Shown: positions 1 to 11,610, counted from the stretch's first letter. The stretch is DNA of 64,000 nucleotides from Paralithodes platypus (GCA_032716605.1 CM064552.1:4944772-5008771), one strand, 5' to 3'. Translations and numbers: made by a program. The notes: generated from the sequence alone by a model not told the origin.

Positions 1-48
1 TACTGCATGTCCACAAACATTTCAGTAATGTAAGCATGTTTCCTTCTA

Positions 49-2297
49 TTTTTTTTTTTTTTTTTTTTTTTTTTTATTAAGGTGACAGTTACAAAGTGGT
101 GTACAATCTATCTTATTCTAGTTACATTGTAGTTTATCTTATTGTACCAGTACCTCCCTACAATCAACCTAGTTGTTCCCCAATTCGTCCCTCCGCCACG
201 ACCATTTCAAAGTCCAAGTCTCTCACTCTTGTCCTCTGTAGCGGGGAGGACCTTGTACCCCTGAGACATAGGAGTGCAGACCTGAGAAGAGAGAAAGAGA
301 GCCGGCATCTCATCCAAGTTATGACTTGGCTTCTATGCTGGCGCTTTTTCTCCGATATTTGTTCAGCTAATCTGGCATAGAAGACACTTGTAGAAGGTCC
401 CATACCTCCCGACGATGAGAAGACCAGAGGAGTAAAGCTTCCTTGATCCCTGTTCAAAATTCTTTCTTCATAAGCGCGTTTTTTCTCACTTTCGTTTCTC
501 AAGTATGCCGCCTTGTGTCCTCGCTCACGATATGTTTGTGCTCTTGGGTTGAAGATTCTGATGTCGAAAAAAGCCCGTTGTCCCCTCGTCCAAAAACCTC
601 GAGCACTTACGTCCACTCTTGCTTCATTTGAAGTATTTGCAGTATTGTGGGCCAAGCGCTGTCCGTCCATAGGCAGAAGTTCCGGTTCGATTCTGACATC
701 ATGGCACACCTCGTCCAGCATTTGTGCAGTGATGTCTCGTACTTCATCATGCCGGATACAGATGAATCCTCCTTTCTTACAAGTCATACAGTGGTCTGAG
801 TTGTTTATTTCACCACATGCACATTTCAGCGGCAGGTTCGAAACTGGCCACCCATACCTCAAGGCTACGGCATCATTGAATTCTTGTTTATTTAAGCTGA
901 AGCCTTTCTCCTTTATTGGTAATGATGTGAGCCAATTTGAAGCCCCCGTGTCTTGTGCCATCTCAATTCTCATTTTCAGTTCTTCCCTACATCTGGTCTT
1001 AATTTGTTCTAGGCTATGTTTCTGTCTCTCTTCTCTGCTCTTTGTAATTTCCTGTCTTGCATTTCGTTGTTCCTCTTCGTCCACCTCATCATTCTCATTT
1101 TGCTCCCGTATTTTTTCTGTCAGAGACGTAGTAAGTTTAAGGGAATTTTGGTTCTCATGTAGTGCCGCCTCCACTGGGTTTATGATCCCCATACCTCCGA
1201 ACCTTGGCGGAAGAGCTAATAGATCTCTTAGCTCTTGCGTGACGCCTTCCATCTCTGTTAGGGCCGGTATGAATGTTCCTCTGATTGCTTCTTCAAGCGG
1301 TTGGAGCATCTGTCTAATGCCAGGCACTGTTCTCATAAGAAAGGTCCATCTGTGCTTAACACCATATGTGAAGGCAGTATATGCAGCATGTGGTTCAGAT
1401 TTCGCAATGTCTGCCAGGGTTTTCACTTCCTTTACCCACTCTGCTACCTTTTTTCGCACATAGTCTCTCTTGCAGTCTTCTGTGCCTATTACTGCTCCCA
1501 AATGGCGTTGACCCTCCTTTGTAATCTTCACTCCTGTCCCATCAAAAGTCCGCACCGCTTCTTCATACTTGTTTTCTTTCACTATTAGTACAGATTTACT
1601 AGCATTCGGATGGTACCCAATGACTTCGCCTACCGATTGTACTCTCCGCCACCATTCTTTGAGATCCCCTATTTTTCCTGCACCTGTGAGGTCATCTGCA
1701 TACGCCACTTGTTTCACTCGGGTTACCTCATGTTTTATTTTCTGCTGCAGAATTGATAGTCCCAGTGCGTACATTGCCATTGCCACTGGATCTCCTTGCG
1801 TTGTTCCTTCATTTGATTTGAGAATTTTCATTTCTTCCTTCTTTGTGCTTCCAACTATATACAGGTTAGCTGGCTCCTTATAAGTATTTTCTATGTACTT
1901 TGCGATGCTCGGGCATTTGATCTTGATGTTGTGAATAGCTGCCTCCCTATTAATGGTGTTAAAGGCATTTGTTGCATCCACTAGCAGTACCGCTTCACAA
2001 TCTTCCTCATGATACACCTTCCCCATTGCATGTATTGCTGCTTCTCCTCCGGCTTGCTGTCCTGCACATACTTGTAAGTTGCCCACTGCTCTTTGTACAT
2101 CTTTTCCAAATACAGACATGATTGCTTTTCCTATAATCCTTCTAAGAACTTCCCCAACGCCTACTGGTCTAACTCCTGGATTCTTATTTAAAGGTATCAG
2201 GCGACATGCTGTCAGAGCTTCTATGTTCACGCATGGTGATGATGCAAGTTTCTTTGCCAGCATTGCTATTGCTTCACAAAGGTCACCCGCGGCTGAA
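49..2297 (-). mobile_element. 5'-truncated non-LTR retrotransposon (LINE) with restriction-like endonuclease
   Basis: On the minus strand this element runs from a (CA)n microsatellite at its 5' side to a poly(A) tail, seen as a T run at 49-75. Between them is one long ORF and a 3' UTR of about 90 bases. The reverse transcriptase, the zinc-knuckle and the C-terminal endonuclease-like region place it with the early-branching LINEs that use a restriction-like endonuclease (R2-type architecture). The 5' end, with any N-terminal DNA-binding fingers, is missing; the break falls exactly at the microsatellite. The clade assignment is inferred from domain order only. Confidence 0.85.
164..2297 (-). 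CDS. Reverse transcriptase / restriction-like endonuclease, N-terminally truncated
   Basis: The frame is open for 724 codons from 2338, but the first 14 codons are microsatellite-derived (alternating Cys/Val), so the real sequence starts near residue 15. Visible parts: RT motif A with catalytic Asp in LLVDATNAFN (residue 121), EGTTQGDP around 177-184, and the YADD box at 213-216 (two catalytic Asp). A C-x-C-x7-H-x3-C zinc knuckle is at 506-520. A conserved block with Asp 576 and Asp 592 (ARVDV, FFDIRIFNP), then EKKRAYEERI, resembles a PD-(D/E)XK endonuclease. The protein copies element RNA at a nicked target. There is no stop or frameshift in 710 codons, so the copy is young, but it cannot be autonomous without its 5' part. 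Stop is TGA at 166-164. Confidence 0.85.
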
Positions 2298-2429
2298 CAC
2301 ACACACACACACATACACACACACACATACTCACACACATATACTCACACACATACACACTACTACCCACACCATGACCTAAGGTGGTGTTGTCCTCGAC
2401 CATGGTGGTGAAAGTTGTTGTCCAAGAGT

Positions 2430-2461
<32 letters not shown>

Positions 2462-2615
2462 CGGACGGTAGATACACACATACGTACATTGTACGAACAA
2501 CACATACAAATGAAACCCACACACATCAACGCCACACAAGCACTCGCACACACCACACACGCAAAACCTTCTCTGGTTTCTTTCTCATAGGTGTTTGTGT
2601 GTGTGTGTGTCTGTA

Positions 2616-2646
<31 letters not shown>

Positions 2647-2700
2647 GTGTGTGTGTGTGTGTGTTCTTGGTGTACCTGTACACTTGCAGCCCCTTGAGGT
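2297..2700. repeat. Compound microsatellite: (CA)n, poly-G, (GT)n, (TGTC)n
   Basis: A (CA)n tract with CACATA variants covers about 2297-2363. A G homopolymer follows a short (GT)n near 2428-2460. (GT)n plus (TGTC)n occupies about 2591-2663. ORFs here are artefacts of the repeats. Confidence 0.9.
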
Positions 2701-2769
2701 CCTGAGGCTGAACATCCAGAGAGCTTTTCTTAACCTAGGTACAATAGAATGCTTTTTCTACCTTAGCTA

Positions 2770-3000
2770 CGAGGTGACAAGTGACCTGCGGCGACCGTGA
2801 GGTGCCTGAGTTCCCACCATAGTATACATACACAGATGCACTGGTGAGAGTATGTGTAGGCTACCTCAATCTGATTGTTGGGGAGCTTGGCTAGGGAGGG
2901 ACCACGATATAATCTTCTCCATCGGGATAGATTAAAAAACCTTTAGGGTTCTAGGGGACTTGAACTCTCAACCTCGCGGTCTCTACTCCAAACCGACCTC
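2770..3000 (-). mobile_element. tRNA-derived SINE, family A (copy 1)
   Basis: Read on the minus strand it starts with a tRNA-like head whose B box is GAGTTCAAGTCCC, then a body shared with the copy at 7496-7740, including the blocks GGCGACCGTGAGGTGCCTGAG (reverse) and the segment around AGCTTGGCTAGGGAGG. In both copies the head abuts a (GT/CT) microsatellite. Homology was judged by eye. Confidence 0.7.
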
Positions 3001-3415
3001 TCTCTGTGTGTGTGTGTGTGTGTGGAGGGGAGGGGGGGGGGATGTCAGGATCGTCAGAGAACACCTTTGCATGTGTAATTATAATGGTGTCGATGTGTTG
3101 ATTCCTTTCTATTTCTTCTTTGGTTGAACTTTTTCCATTTCTTCAATGTTTATTTTTTCCATTAAGTTGTTGTTGTTTTCTTCTCTGTCTTCCTTTTAAT
3201 GTCCTTTGTCTGTCTCCCCATTTTCTCTCTTATTTTCTTCCATGCTTAATTATTTCCGAATGTAAACTATCTCATCCCATTCTTTCTGCATGTATTACCA
3301 TGATATCACACACATAAACTCACTCTCACTCTCTCCCACCAATCCCTCTTTATCTCTCCCTATCTGCTTATTTGTCTCTCACTATAACTGTCTCTCTCTT
3401 AAAAAACCCAGATGT
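3000..3415. other. Intergenic, T/C-rich with short (GT)n and poly-G
   Basis: Holds (GT)n followed by a G run (about 3005-3041) and pyrimidine-rich sequence with many TCTC tracts. I see no gene here. Confidence 0.6.
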
Positions 3416-3905
3416 TAAGTTATGTTAAGTACGGTATGTTAGATAGATAGAAGTTATGTTAAGTACGGTATGTTAGATAGATAGAAGTTATGTTAAGTAC
3501 GGTATGTTAGATAGATAGAAGTTATGTTAAGTACGGTATGTTAGATAGATAGAAGTTATGTTAAGTACGGTATGTTAGATAGATAGAAGTTATGTTAAGT
3601 ACGGTATGTTAGATAGATAGAAGTTATGTTAAGTACGGTATGTTAGATAGATAGAAGTTATGTTAAGTACGGTATGTTAGATAGATAGAAGTTATGTTAA
3701 GTACGGTATGTTAGATAGATAGAAGTTATGTTAAGTACGGTATGTTAGATAGATAGAAGTTATGTTAAGTACGGTATGTTAGATAGATAGAAGTTATGTT
3801 AAGTACGGTATGTTAGATAGATAGAAGTTATGTTAAGTACGGTATGTTAGATAGATAGAAGTTATGTTAAGTACGGTATGTTAGATAGAAGTTATGTTAA
3901 GTATC
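3416..3905. repeat. 34-bp tandem satellite, about 14 copies
   Basis: The unit contains GTTATGTTAAGTACGGTATG followed by TTAGATAGATAGAA. Successive copies are essentially identical; only the last is shortened (lacking one GATA step). Such uniformity indicates very recent expansion or continuing homogenisation. Confidence 0.97.
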
Positions 3906-4281
3906 AATAGTATAAAATGTTTCGCATCTTCGTTCGTTACTATGAATTTCCCAGTAGAATTTTATTAATTTTGCTGGGGGCCTTGTTTCCCCAACTAAAT
4001 TTCATACCGACCCAAGGTCAGAGGGAGTGGTGGGTGAGGAGAGACCTGTCTTATTTGCTGTATTTACCTTCCACTTTGTAACAAATTTCATGTTAGAAGT
4101 AAGTCCGGACTGCCTAGTCGAACCTGTAAGATCTGTGTAATCTGTGTATCTATGTAACTCACTCTATCTCACTCTCACTCCCACTCTCTCTCTTATTTGT
4201 CTATATAACCCCCTTTCCTTTCTTTACCCTAGGGGGGGGGGGGGGGGCTAAACCAATATCGTCAAGGCTCTTCACATTACT

Positions 4282-4312
<31 letters not shown>

Positions 4313-4346
4313 CGGTGTCTGTCTGTGTCTGTCTGTGTGTGTGTGT
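3906..4346. other. Intergenic with poly-G/(GT)n tracts
   Basis: Unique-looking sequence to about 4200, then two G homopolymers (about 4231-4248 and 4297-4312) and short (GT)n/(TCTG)n. No coding signal seen. Confidence 0.5.
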
Positions 4347-4833
4347 TACTCAGTTACTCAGTTACTTGTTCGTCAAGGGGAATCCACGCAATGCGAGCTA
4401 AGCTCATTATTATCGCGCCTCCTTAACTGGGAATGTATTGCGTGAAATGCATGTTAAGTGTTTGATGTACTGTTGGAATGGCTGTGGATGTGTGTGTAGT
4501 CTGTATTTTAGCCAATTGGCGACATCGGAAACGAAGGCTTAGGGTGGATCTGTATGGTACCATTCTCACTATAGACGGTACCGTCTCGCCCGAAGGCTTA
4601 GGCAGCCATCAGCTTAGGTGAACCATATGATACCCATCTCGCCTTGTACCATTTTTGCCAATCCCAGATGGGACGTCACAACGTCGTCCACTTATTCCAG
4701 GTACCTATTTACAGCTAGGTGAACTGAGGCTAACACATGAAAGGAGACAAGCCCAATTTGTCTCCGCCCGGCCGGGGATTGAACACCCGACCCCTCGTGT
4801 GTGAGACGAGAGCTCTACCTACTAGGCTACGGG

Positions 4834-4836
<3 letters not shown>
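4347..4836 (-). mobile_element. tRNA-Val-like SINE, family B (copy 1)
   Basis: On the minus strand the head is tRNA-like: AGCCCGTAGCCTAGTAGG, an anticodon stem CTCGT/ACGAG around a seven-base loop with CAC (Val-type), and a B box GTTCAATCCCC. The body includes a conserved block around GGTACCTATTTACAGCTAGG. It is about 490 bases and nearly identical to the copy at 16167-16651. The head directly abuts the (GT)n tract that follows, seen from the plus strand. Confidence 0.88.

Positions 4837-4912
<76 letters not shown>
4833..4912. repeat. (GT)n microsatellite, about 80 bp
   Basis: Almost pure GT dinucleotide adjacent to the tRNA-like head of the SINE. Confidence 0.97.
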
Positions 4913-4913
<1 letters not shown>

Positions 4914-5034
4914 GCGGCAGTGACCTGATAACCTTACCTGTCTTCACGCCCATGGTCGCTCGATCTTACTCTCTCTCTCTCTCTCTGTATGTAAATAACT
5001 AGATATACAGTATATGTATATATTTGTTCGATAC

Positions 5035-5125
5035 GCATGAAGAAGACAAAAGGCAAAACTACCTGTAACAAGTCACCCCCCCCCCCTAGGTTGAAAGTGA
5101 TAGAGAGCCAAAATCAATGTACGTT
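5035..5125 (-). mobile_element. LINE 3' end fragment (family seen at 32100-32760)
   Basis: The reverse complement matches the 3' UTR found after the LINE ORF at 32650-32740: a block like TTGAGGG-AGACACTCGTCACAGGCAG and CTTTTGTCT. Only the end of the element is present. Assigned by eye. Confidence 0.6.
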
Positions 5126-5597
5126 AAAGGTAAATTAGGTTTGTTGGAAAGAAGTGTTGTGTGTTTTTTTTAGTTTAGTGAAATGACTAGGAGGAGGTGT
5201 TTGCAGTAAGCTGCATTACGGTACTCTATGTGTAGGTGGGTCACACATTGAAACAGTGGGGGAAGCCTACACTAAATAAATAAATATATATATGTTTCTA
5301 ATCCACTGAGAGATTAGAAACATTTAGTGGCTCACGTGTATTTGTGATATATACTCAATATGTATATATATATATATATAAGAGTAAGAGTGATCGGGGT
5401 TGAAATAAGAGGGTACGGGTGCTGACTTGACCGTAAATATACCTGATTGTAATCTAAGAATGTTAATTATGGAGGAGATGTATGGCAGGAAACAGGAAGA
5501 CGTGATATGGGGGGTGGGGGGGGGGGGCCCCACCCATGTGGATGATACGAGCAGAAAAAGATGTCTATTTTGAGTGAGCGAGAGAGAGAGAGAGAGA

Positions 5598-5668
<71 letters not shown>

Positions 5669-5747
5669 CGTAGTGAGGATGTAACAAAGATAAATCATAC
5701 ATCATACACCAGGCTGGCACACGAGACACTTCACATCCAGCTTCAAA
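5126..5747. other. Intergenic with (TA)n, poly-G, (GA)n and (GT)n
   Basis: (AT)n at about 5361-5380, a G run near 5507-5527, (GA)n at about 5579-5597, then (GT)n at 5598-5667. No gene recognised. Confidence 0.7.
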
Positions 5748-5955
5748 CCCTTTGAGGATTATGACGCATTTTAGAAGTCTATTCTGGCTATCAGTAGACG
5801 ATTTTATACAATTTCGGAAGGATATATAATAATCAAAAGGGTAAACACTATCGCAATTAACTCTTTAGCTCCCACAAATTCATCCAAGCTGAATAAACTC
5901 GTATGATGACAACCATAATATACTTTCAAAACGCGTCATGCTCCTCAAAGGTATA
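5748..5955. mobile_element. Hairpin MITE, CCCTTTGAGGATTATGACGC type
   Basis: Ends are inverted: CCCTTTGAGGATTATGACGC at the left and a matching GCGTCATG...CAAAGG at the right, with internal inverted blocks (TCTGGCTATCAGTAGACGAT; matching sequence on the other arm). Related copies start at 31704, 35269 and 52903. Non-coding. Confidence 0.7.
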
Positions 5956-6122
5956 AGTCTCTTGATTTTAGTAATTATTATTAAATATACAAAGTTAAAG
6001 TTATGCTCCTTAGTTCCCATTACGCCCCTGGAAGTGATTAAATGGTCAAAACAAGGCTACTTCATTCGTATTTTTCCTGTATTCCTTTTCGTATTCAATA
6101 CAATCTTTAAACAACATTGCCT

Positions 6123-6332
6123 ATAGTTCGTTCGTTATAGGTAGGCCAGAAATTGTGACCCCTAACCTCTGTAACTTAAAAAGGGATAAAGCAAATGGGC
6201 TGTAACTTTCCACACCTATTCCCTGGCCGACCCTGCCCAAATGGTGAACATATTAGCTCGATTACTCTAGTCGTGTTTGAGTTACAGAGGTTAGGGGTCA
6301 CGATTTCTGGCCTACATATAATGAATGGACTG
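6123..6332. mobile_element. Hairpin MITE, GGCCAGAAAT type (copy 1)
   Basis: Long terminal inverted repeats: left TAGGCCAGAAATTGTGACCC, right its complement ending CGATTTCTGGCCTA. The inner blocks CTAACCTCTGTAACT and AGTTACAGAGGTTAG also pair, so nearly the whole 205 bases fold back. Other copies: 19037, 20447, 30888, 59058 and 59916. Confidence 0.9.
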
Positions 6333-6339
6333 TAGATAG

Positions 6340-6910
6340 TACTAACTACAACAACAGTAACAACAACAACAAACCCTGCACAATAGAGGGACTTATGGGT
6401 GGAATGAACTAATTATATATAACTACAATAGCAAGAAAAACAATAACAACAACAACCTTTAGCCCCGGACAATAAAGCTACTTGTGGATTGGTTAAACTT
6501 ATTATATATAACAGCAACAAAAACATTAACAACAACAAGCCCAGGACATAGTGAACTATGGGTATGATGAACTAATCATATATAACATCAACAACAACAA
6601 TCCCATGACAATAAAGTGACCTATGGATAGGATGAACTAATTACTGTATATATAACAACAGCAACAACAACAACAACAACAACACCAACAACAATCACTA
6701 CAAAAACAACAATCACAACAACAAGCCCAGGACAATACAGGCACCTATGGATGGGATGAACTAATTACTGTATATATAACAACAGCAGCAACAACAACAA
6801 CACCAACAACACCAACAACAATCACTACAAAAACAACCAACAACAACAACAACAACAAGCCCAGGACAATACAGGCACCTATGGATGGGATGAACTAATT
6901 ATATATAGTA
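6340..6910. repeat. Tandem AAC-rich repeat, about 5 degenerate units
   Basis: Each unit has an (AAC)n stretch followed by GCCCAGGACAATA, a GGATGGGATGAACTAATTA block and a TATATATAAC segment. The last two units (about 6655-6765 and 6775-6895) are the most alike. No coding signal. Confidence 0.85.
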
Positions 6911-6989
6911 TAGCACCGGATACACCCCCCTCCCCCTATCTCTCTCTCCCTAGGTAATTGTATCCTGCACCCCTATCATCACTTTAGAC

Positions 6990-7160
6990 TAGAGGGTAGC
7001 GTGTCACAAAGTCGGCGGTCGGTATAGTGTGGTACATTGACGAGAGAGAGAGAGAGAGAGAGAGTGTGAGTGAGTGAGTGAGTGCGCGTGTTACAGAGTT
7101 GGCGGTTGGTATAGAGTGGTGCATTAACGAGAGCGAGAAGAGAGAGAGGGTGCGTGTGTA
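6990..7160. repeat. Local duplication with (GA)n
   Basis: A segment with GGCGGTCGGTATAGTG followed by (GA)n recurs about 85 bases on as GGCGGTTGGTATAGAG plus (GA)n. Confidence 0.75.
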
Positions 7161-7286
7161 TATACGGTATAATATTATTATGTTACCGTATTATTAATAA
7201 TGATAATAACAATTGTCGTTTTATTGTTCACGACTGAAGATCTAGATTTTGTTTTAACCTCGGTAAAGTAGTTTATTCTACCTTAA

Positions 7287-7492
7287 CCCCTTCTGTACCG
7301 GCGACGTCTTTTTAATTTTATTCTATTTATATTTTGACGTTTTGTGCAGTTTAATAAGGATCTGTGGTTGTAAAAAGGGTTAAGTGAGATGCTTCCTTGC
7401 CTGTTAATTGATGGAGGCTGTTTTTAAACTTATTAAAATTGACTAATAGTAGCCAGAATAAAGTTAAAAGGACGGCAACGGTACTGAAAGGG
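7287..7492. mobile_element. TTAA-flanked hairpin MITE (piggyBac-like), intact copy
   Basis: Begins CCCCTTCTGTACCGGCGACG and ends with the inverted form GGCAACGGTACTGAAAGGG, with TTAA at both borders (7283-7286, 7493-7496). TTAA targets and CCC ends are typical of piggyBac-type elements. Other copies: 11615, 21303, 28690, 30626, 34948, 48035 and 63925. Non-coding, so it must depend on another transposase. Confidence 0.88.
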
Positions 7493-7495
7493 TTA

Positions 7496-7738
7496 ACTAC
7501 GAGGTCACATGCGACCTTTGGCGACCGTGAGGTGCCTGAGATCCCACCATAGTACATACACAGATGCCCAATGTGTAAGCTAATGCAAATCGATAGTCTA
7601 GCAGCTTGGCTAGGGAGGAGGGACCACACAAGAATCTACTCCATCGCGATGGCTGAAATTTTCTTTTAGGATTGTGGTGGACTTGAACCCTTGATCTCGC
7701 GCAACGGCACCCCCTAAACCAGTCAACCAACCCGGCCG

Positions 7739-7740
<2 letters not shown>
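7496..7740 (-). mobile_element. tRNA-derived SINE, family A (copy 2)
   Basis: The minus-strand head reads GGTTGACTGGTTTAGGGGG (A box region) and GGGTTCAAGTCC (B box). The body matches 2770-3000. It directly adjoins a TTAA-flanked MITE on one side and a (GT)n tract on the other. Confidence 0.75.
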
Positions 7741-7831
<91 letters not shown>

Positions 7832-7842
7832 TGTGTGTGTGT

Positions 7843-7924
<82 letters not shown>
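7741..7924. repeat. (GT)n microsatellite, about 184 bp
   Basis: Near-perfect GT dinucleotide with two GGTGTG interruptions. It is the longest dinucleotide tract here. Open frames on both strands are repeat artefacts. Confidence 0.98.
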
Positions 7925-7926
<2 letters not shown>

Positions 7927-8500
7927 CCACAATAACCACATTAACCCACACCACCACATTACTAACCACCTACGAGTCCTGTTCACACACTGGTTAATTC
8001 TCGCCTTCAAGTCACTTCTCCCATATGTCACTTTCACTCGTAATAAATTTGTCCCCATTAATGATTGAAACAAGACAAATTAATGGCCATCAATCTGTGA
8101 ACCAAGTATAGTATATAGGAGACTAAGGTATAGTGTCCAGAGAGTAGTGGAGGCAGTTGTACAGTTGGCCTCATGGATTCATAACATACCGTACTTTCGC
8201 ATAACATCTGAGGTGAAGCCATTGATTTCTGGGGCTGATGAATGATTGGTGCTTCTGAATGCTTGTGTGCTTGCTTTTTGTGGGCGAACTGTTATATGTG
8301 TTCTCCTGTCACCTATTTTTCCTCTCTCGTGTCTCTCTTGCTGATCCTCCCTACCCCTTGTGGGAGTAAGGGTTGGCGACTGACTGATCGACTCGTGATT
8401 ATTTATAGGGATGTAAAAATAGTATTGATCATTGAAATCATGCTTTATTTTCACCTAAACCCTACGTGAAAGTGGGTATGAACTTTTGTGGGCATCTGTA
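7925..8500. other. Intergenic, no gene recognised
   Basis: Mixed-composition sequence without long repeats; short ORFs lack family features or conserved motifs. Confidence 0.5.
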
Positions 8501-8509
8501 CGTACACAC

Positions 8510-8570
8510 CCATACTCACTCACTCACTCACTCACTCTCTCTTTATGTGTAAGTCTGCCTATCTGCCTGC

Positions 8571-8604
<34 letters not shown>

Positions 8605-8906
8605 GTGCTGAAGACGTTTCCGGCATCTCGAGTTATATTTACCACTCTGGCATCTCTCACACTTCTGACACACTACCACCCTAACACACACTCTCACACA
8701 CTCATATACCAGCGGTCTCTCTCTCATATAGCCTACTCATATACGTACGTTTTCTCACTACCACACACACACACACTTATAAATGCACGCTCTCTCTCTC
8801 ACACTAACACACTCATTCACAGTCTCTCTCTCACTCAGTACGTTTCCTCTCACATTAACTCATACATCCACTCTCACACACTCGTATACGGTACCTGATC
8901 TCTCTT

Positions 8907-8982
<76 letters not shown>

Positions 8983-9168
8983 GCACATAAACACACATAC
9001 AATCATTCTATTCTCCATTGCTATATTTTTCTTCCACTTTCCTTTGCTTGGGGTTAATATCGCTACTATAATTAAGGCCTGACCACCTCGCTTGGATCGT
9101 GAGGTATTTGTGGTCAGTGTAACTAATGGAAATCAATCCCTCACACTCACTCACTGTCTTGTCTGTTT

Positions 9169-9217
<49 letters not shown>

Positions 9218-9340
9218 AACATACATACACACTCACTCTCTCACACACACACTCTCTCTTTCACACACATACATGATAATAATACACACACACACACACA
9301 CATACTCTCTTTTACACACACACACACACATTGTTAACAG
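8510..9340. repeat. Cluster of (CT)n, (CA)n and CTCA-rich microsatellites
   Basis: Includes (ACTC)n near 8515-8537, (CT)n near 8575-8604, a 67-base (TC)n at about 8908-8974, (CT)n at about 9170-9214 and (CA)n at 9284-9330. Ser/Leu/His-rich ORFs across it are artefacts. Confidence 0.93.
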
Positions 9341-9369
9341 TCTGTAGGTGGGGGTCAACTAGAGTAATT

Positions 9370-9730
9370 TTAGTTATAATGACGGCAGAGCTATGTTAAT
9401 GTTGGTAGTTGTGGTAGTAGTAGGGGTTGTGGTAGTAGTAGTTGTAGTGGTTGTTTTGGTAGTAGGACTGGTAGTTGTGATAGCAGTAGTAGTAGCCTAG
9501 TTGTTGTGGTAGTAGGCTAATGGTGGTAGTTGTGGTAGTAATGTTGGTAGATATGGTAGTAATGTTGGTAGTTGTGGTATTAATGTTGGTATACAGGGTG
9601 GTAGTAATATGTTGGTAGTTGTGGTAGTAATGCTGGTAGTAATGGTGGTAGTTGTGGAAGTAATGGTGGTAGTTGTGGTAGTAATGATGGTAGTTGTGGT
9701 ATTAATGTTGGTAGTTGTGGTAGTAGTAAT

Positions 9731-9733
<3 letters not shown>
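9370..9733. repeat. Degenerate GGTAGTTGT trinucleotide-type minisatellite
   Basis: Many repeats of GTTGGTAGTTGTGGTAGTAAT with variants; about 21-24 base periodicity. Non-coding. Confidence 0.85.

Positions 9734-9784
<51 letters not shown>
9734..9784. repeat. (GA)n microsatellite
   Basis: About 50 bases of pure GA. Confidence 0.97.
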
Positions 9785-9788
<4 letters not shown>

Positions 9789-9820
9789 TGTTGCCATAAC
9801 CACAACTGTCTAGTGTATTT

Positions 9821-10350
9821 ATAACTTCACTACGTCAGTTCTTCCTCCTACCATCACCACTATCACTACTACCACCACCTCTACCACTGTTTATCTACCA
9901 CTACCACTAACTTCACTACGTCACTTCTTCCTCCTACCATCACCACTATCACTACTACCACCACCTCTACCACTAACTTCACTACGTCACTATTTCCTCC
10001 TACCATCACCACTACCACTATTACCACCACCTCTACCACTACCAATAACTTCACTACGTCACTTCTTCCTCCTACCATCATCACTACCACTATTACCACC
10101 ACCTCTACCACTACCAATAACTTCACTACGTCACTTCTTCCTTCTACCATCACCACTACCACTATTACCACCACCTCTACCACTACCAATAACTTCACTA
10201 CGTCACTTCTTCCTCCTACCATCATCACTACCACTATTACCACCACCTCTACCACTACCAATAACTTCACTACGTCACTTCTTCCTCCTACCATCATCAC
10301 TACGTCACTTCTTCCTCCTACCATCATCACTACCACTATTACCATCACCT
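9821..10350. repeat. 72-bp minisatellite, ACC/ACT-rich
   Basis: The unit begins TAACTTCACTACGTCACTTC, then CTACCATCATCAC and (TAC CAC)-rich sequence; period 72 bases (for example 10046 to 10118). Period divisible by three gives long repetitive frames on both strands, which I do not count as genes. Confidence 0.93.
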
Positions 10351-10760
10351 CTACCACTACTACTATCACCACTACCACTACTACTATCACCTCTACCACG
10401 ACTGCCATTACCACTATCACTGCTACCATTACTACCACTACTGCCATCACTGCTACCACTACTACCACTATCAATACTAGTTTATACTACCACTTCTACC
10501 ACTATACATCTATTACCATCACTACTATTACTGCTACCACTATACATCTACCATCACCACCATAACTGCTACCACTATTCATCTACCACGACTGCCATTA
10601 CCACTATCACTGCTACCATTACTACCACGATTCATTTACCACTATTGCCATCACCACTATCACTGCTACCACTACTACCACTATCATTACTACCACTTCT
10701 ACCACTATACATCTACCATAACCACCACTATAAATCTACCCCTACCATCATTACTACCAC
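10351..10760. repeat. Degenerate TACCACTA-rich tract
   Basis: Irregular run of ACTACCACT / ACTGCCATC words linking two ordered minisatellites. Confidence 0.85.
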
Positions 10761-11350
10761 TACCACTAACTTCACTTTTTACCATAGCTACCACTATAAA
10801 TCTACCACTACTACCATCATTACTACCACTACCACTAACTTCACTTTTACCATAACCACCACTATAAATCTACCACTACCATCATTACTACCACTACCAC
10901 TAACTTCACTTCTACCATAACCACCACTATAAATCTACCACCACTACCATCACTTCTACCACTACCACTAACTTCACTTCTACCATAACCACTACTATAA
11001 ATCTACCACTACTACCATCATTACTACCACTACCACTAACTTCACTTCTACCATAACCACCACTATAAATCTACCACTACTACCATCATTACTACCACTA
11101 CCACTAACTTCACTTCTACCATAACCACCACTATAAATCTACCACTACTACCATCATTACTACCACTACCACCAACTTCACTTCTACCATAACCACCACT
11201 ATAAATCTACCACTACCATCATTACTACCACTACCACTAACTTCACTTCTACCATAACCACCACTATAAATCTACCACTACCACTAACTTCACTTCTACC
11301 ATAACCACCACTATAAATCTACCACTACTACCATCACCACTACCACTAAC
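10761..11350. repeat. 68-bp minisatellite, ACC/ACT-rich
   Basis: The unit starts TTCACTTCTACCATAACCAC then CACTATAAATCTACC; period 68 bases (for example 11041 to 11109), some units lacking one TAC. The sequence is distinct from the 72-bp array beside it. Confidence 0.92.
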
Positions 11351-11610
11351 TTCACCTCTACCATAACTATCACTACCACCACTACTACCATTGTCTTTAC
11401 TACTACTACCACTACCATAACTATTACTATCCATCGACTACTAACATCACCCATACCACTATCTATACTACTACCACTACTACTACTACCATCACTACTA
11501 CTACCACCACTGTATCTACTTTTACCATCAACACAACTACTACTATCTCTACCTCCATTAGTACCATCAACACTACCACTACCATCATTATCATCAATAT
11601 TACCAGTCAT
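11351..11610. repeat. Degenerate ACT/ACC tract
   Basis: Continues the compositional bias of the arrays with no fixed period. Confidence 0.8.

Noticed and set aside
513..1463. 316-codon plus-strand ORF
   Set aside because: Antisense shadow of the minus-strand LINE reverse transcriptase.
3416..3905. CRISPR-like array
   Set aside because: Units are contiguous 34-base copies with no spacers, in a eukaryotic setting.
7743..8073. ORFs of alternating Cys/Val or His/Thr
   Set aside because: Pure (GT)n microsatellite translation.
9881..10474. 197-codon minus-strand ORF
   Set aside because: Made wholly of 72-base repeat units with a Val-rich repetitive product; no start context, splice or domain signal.
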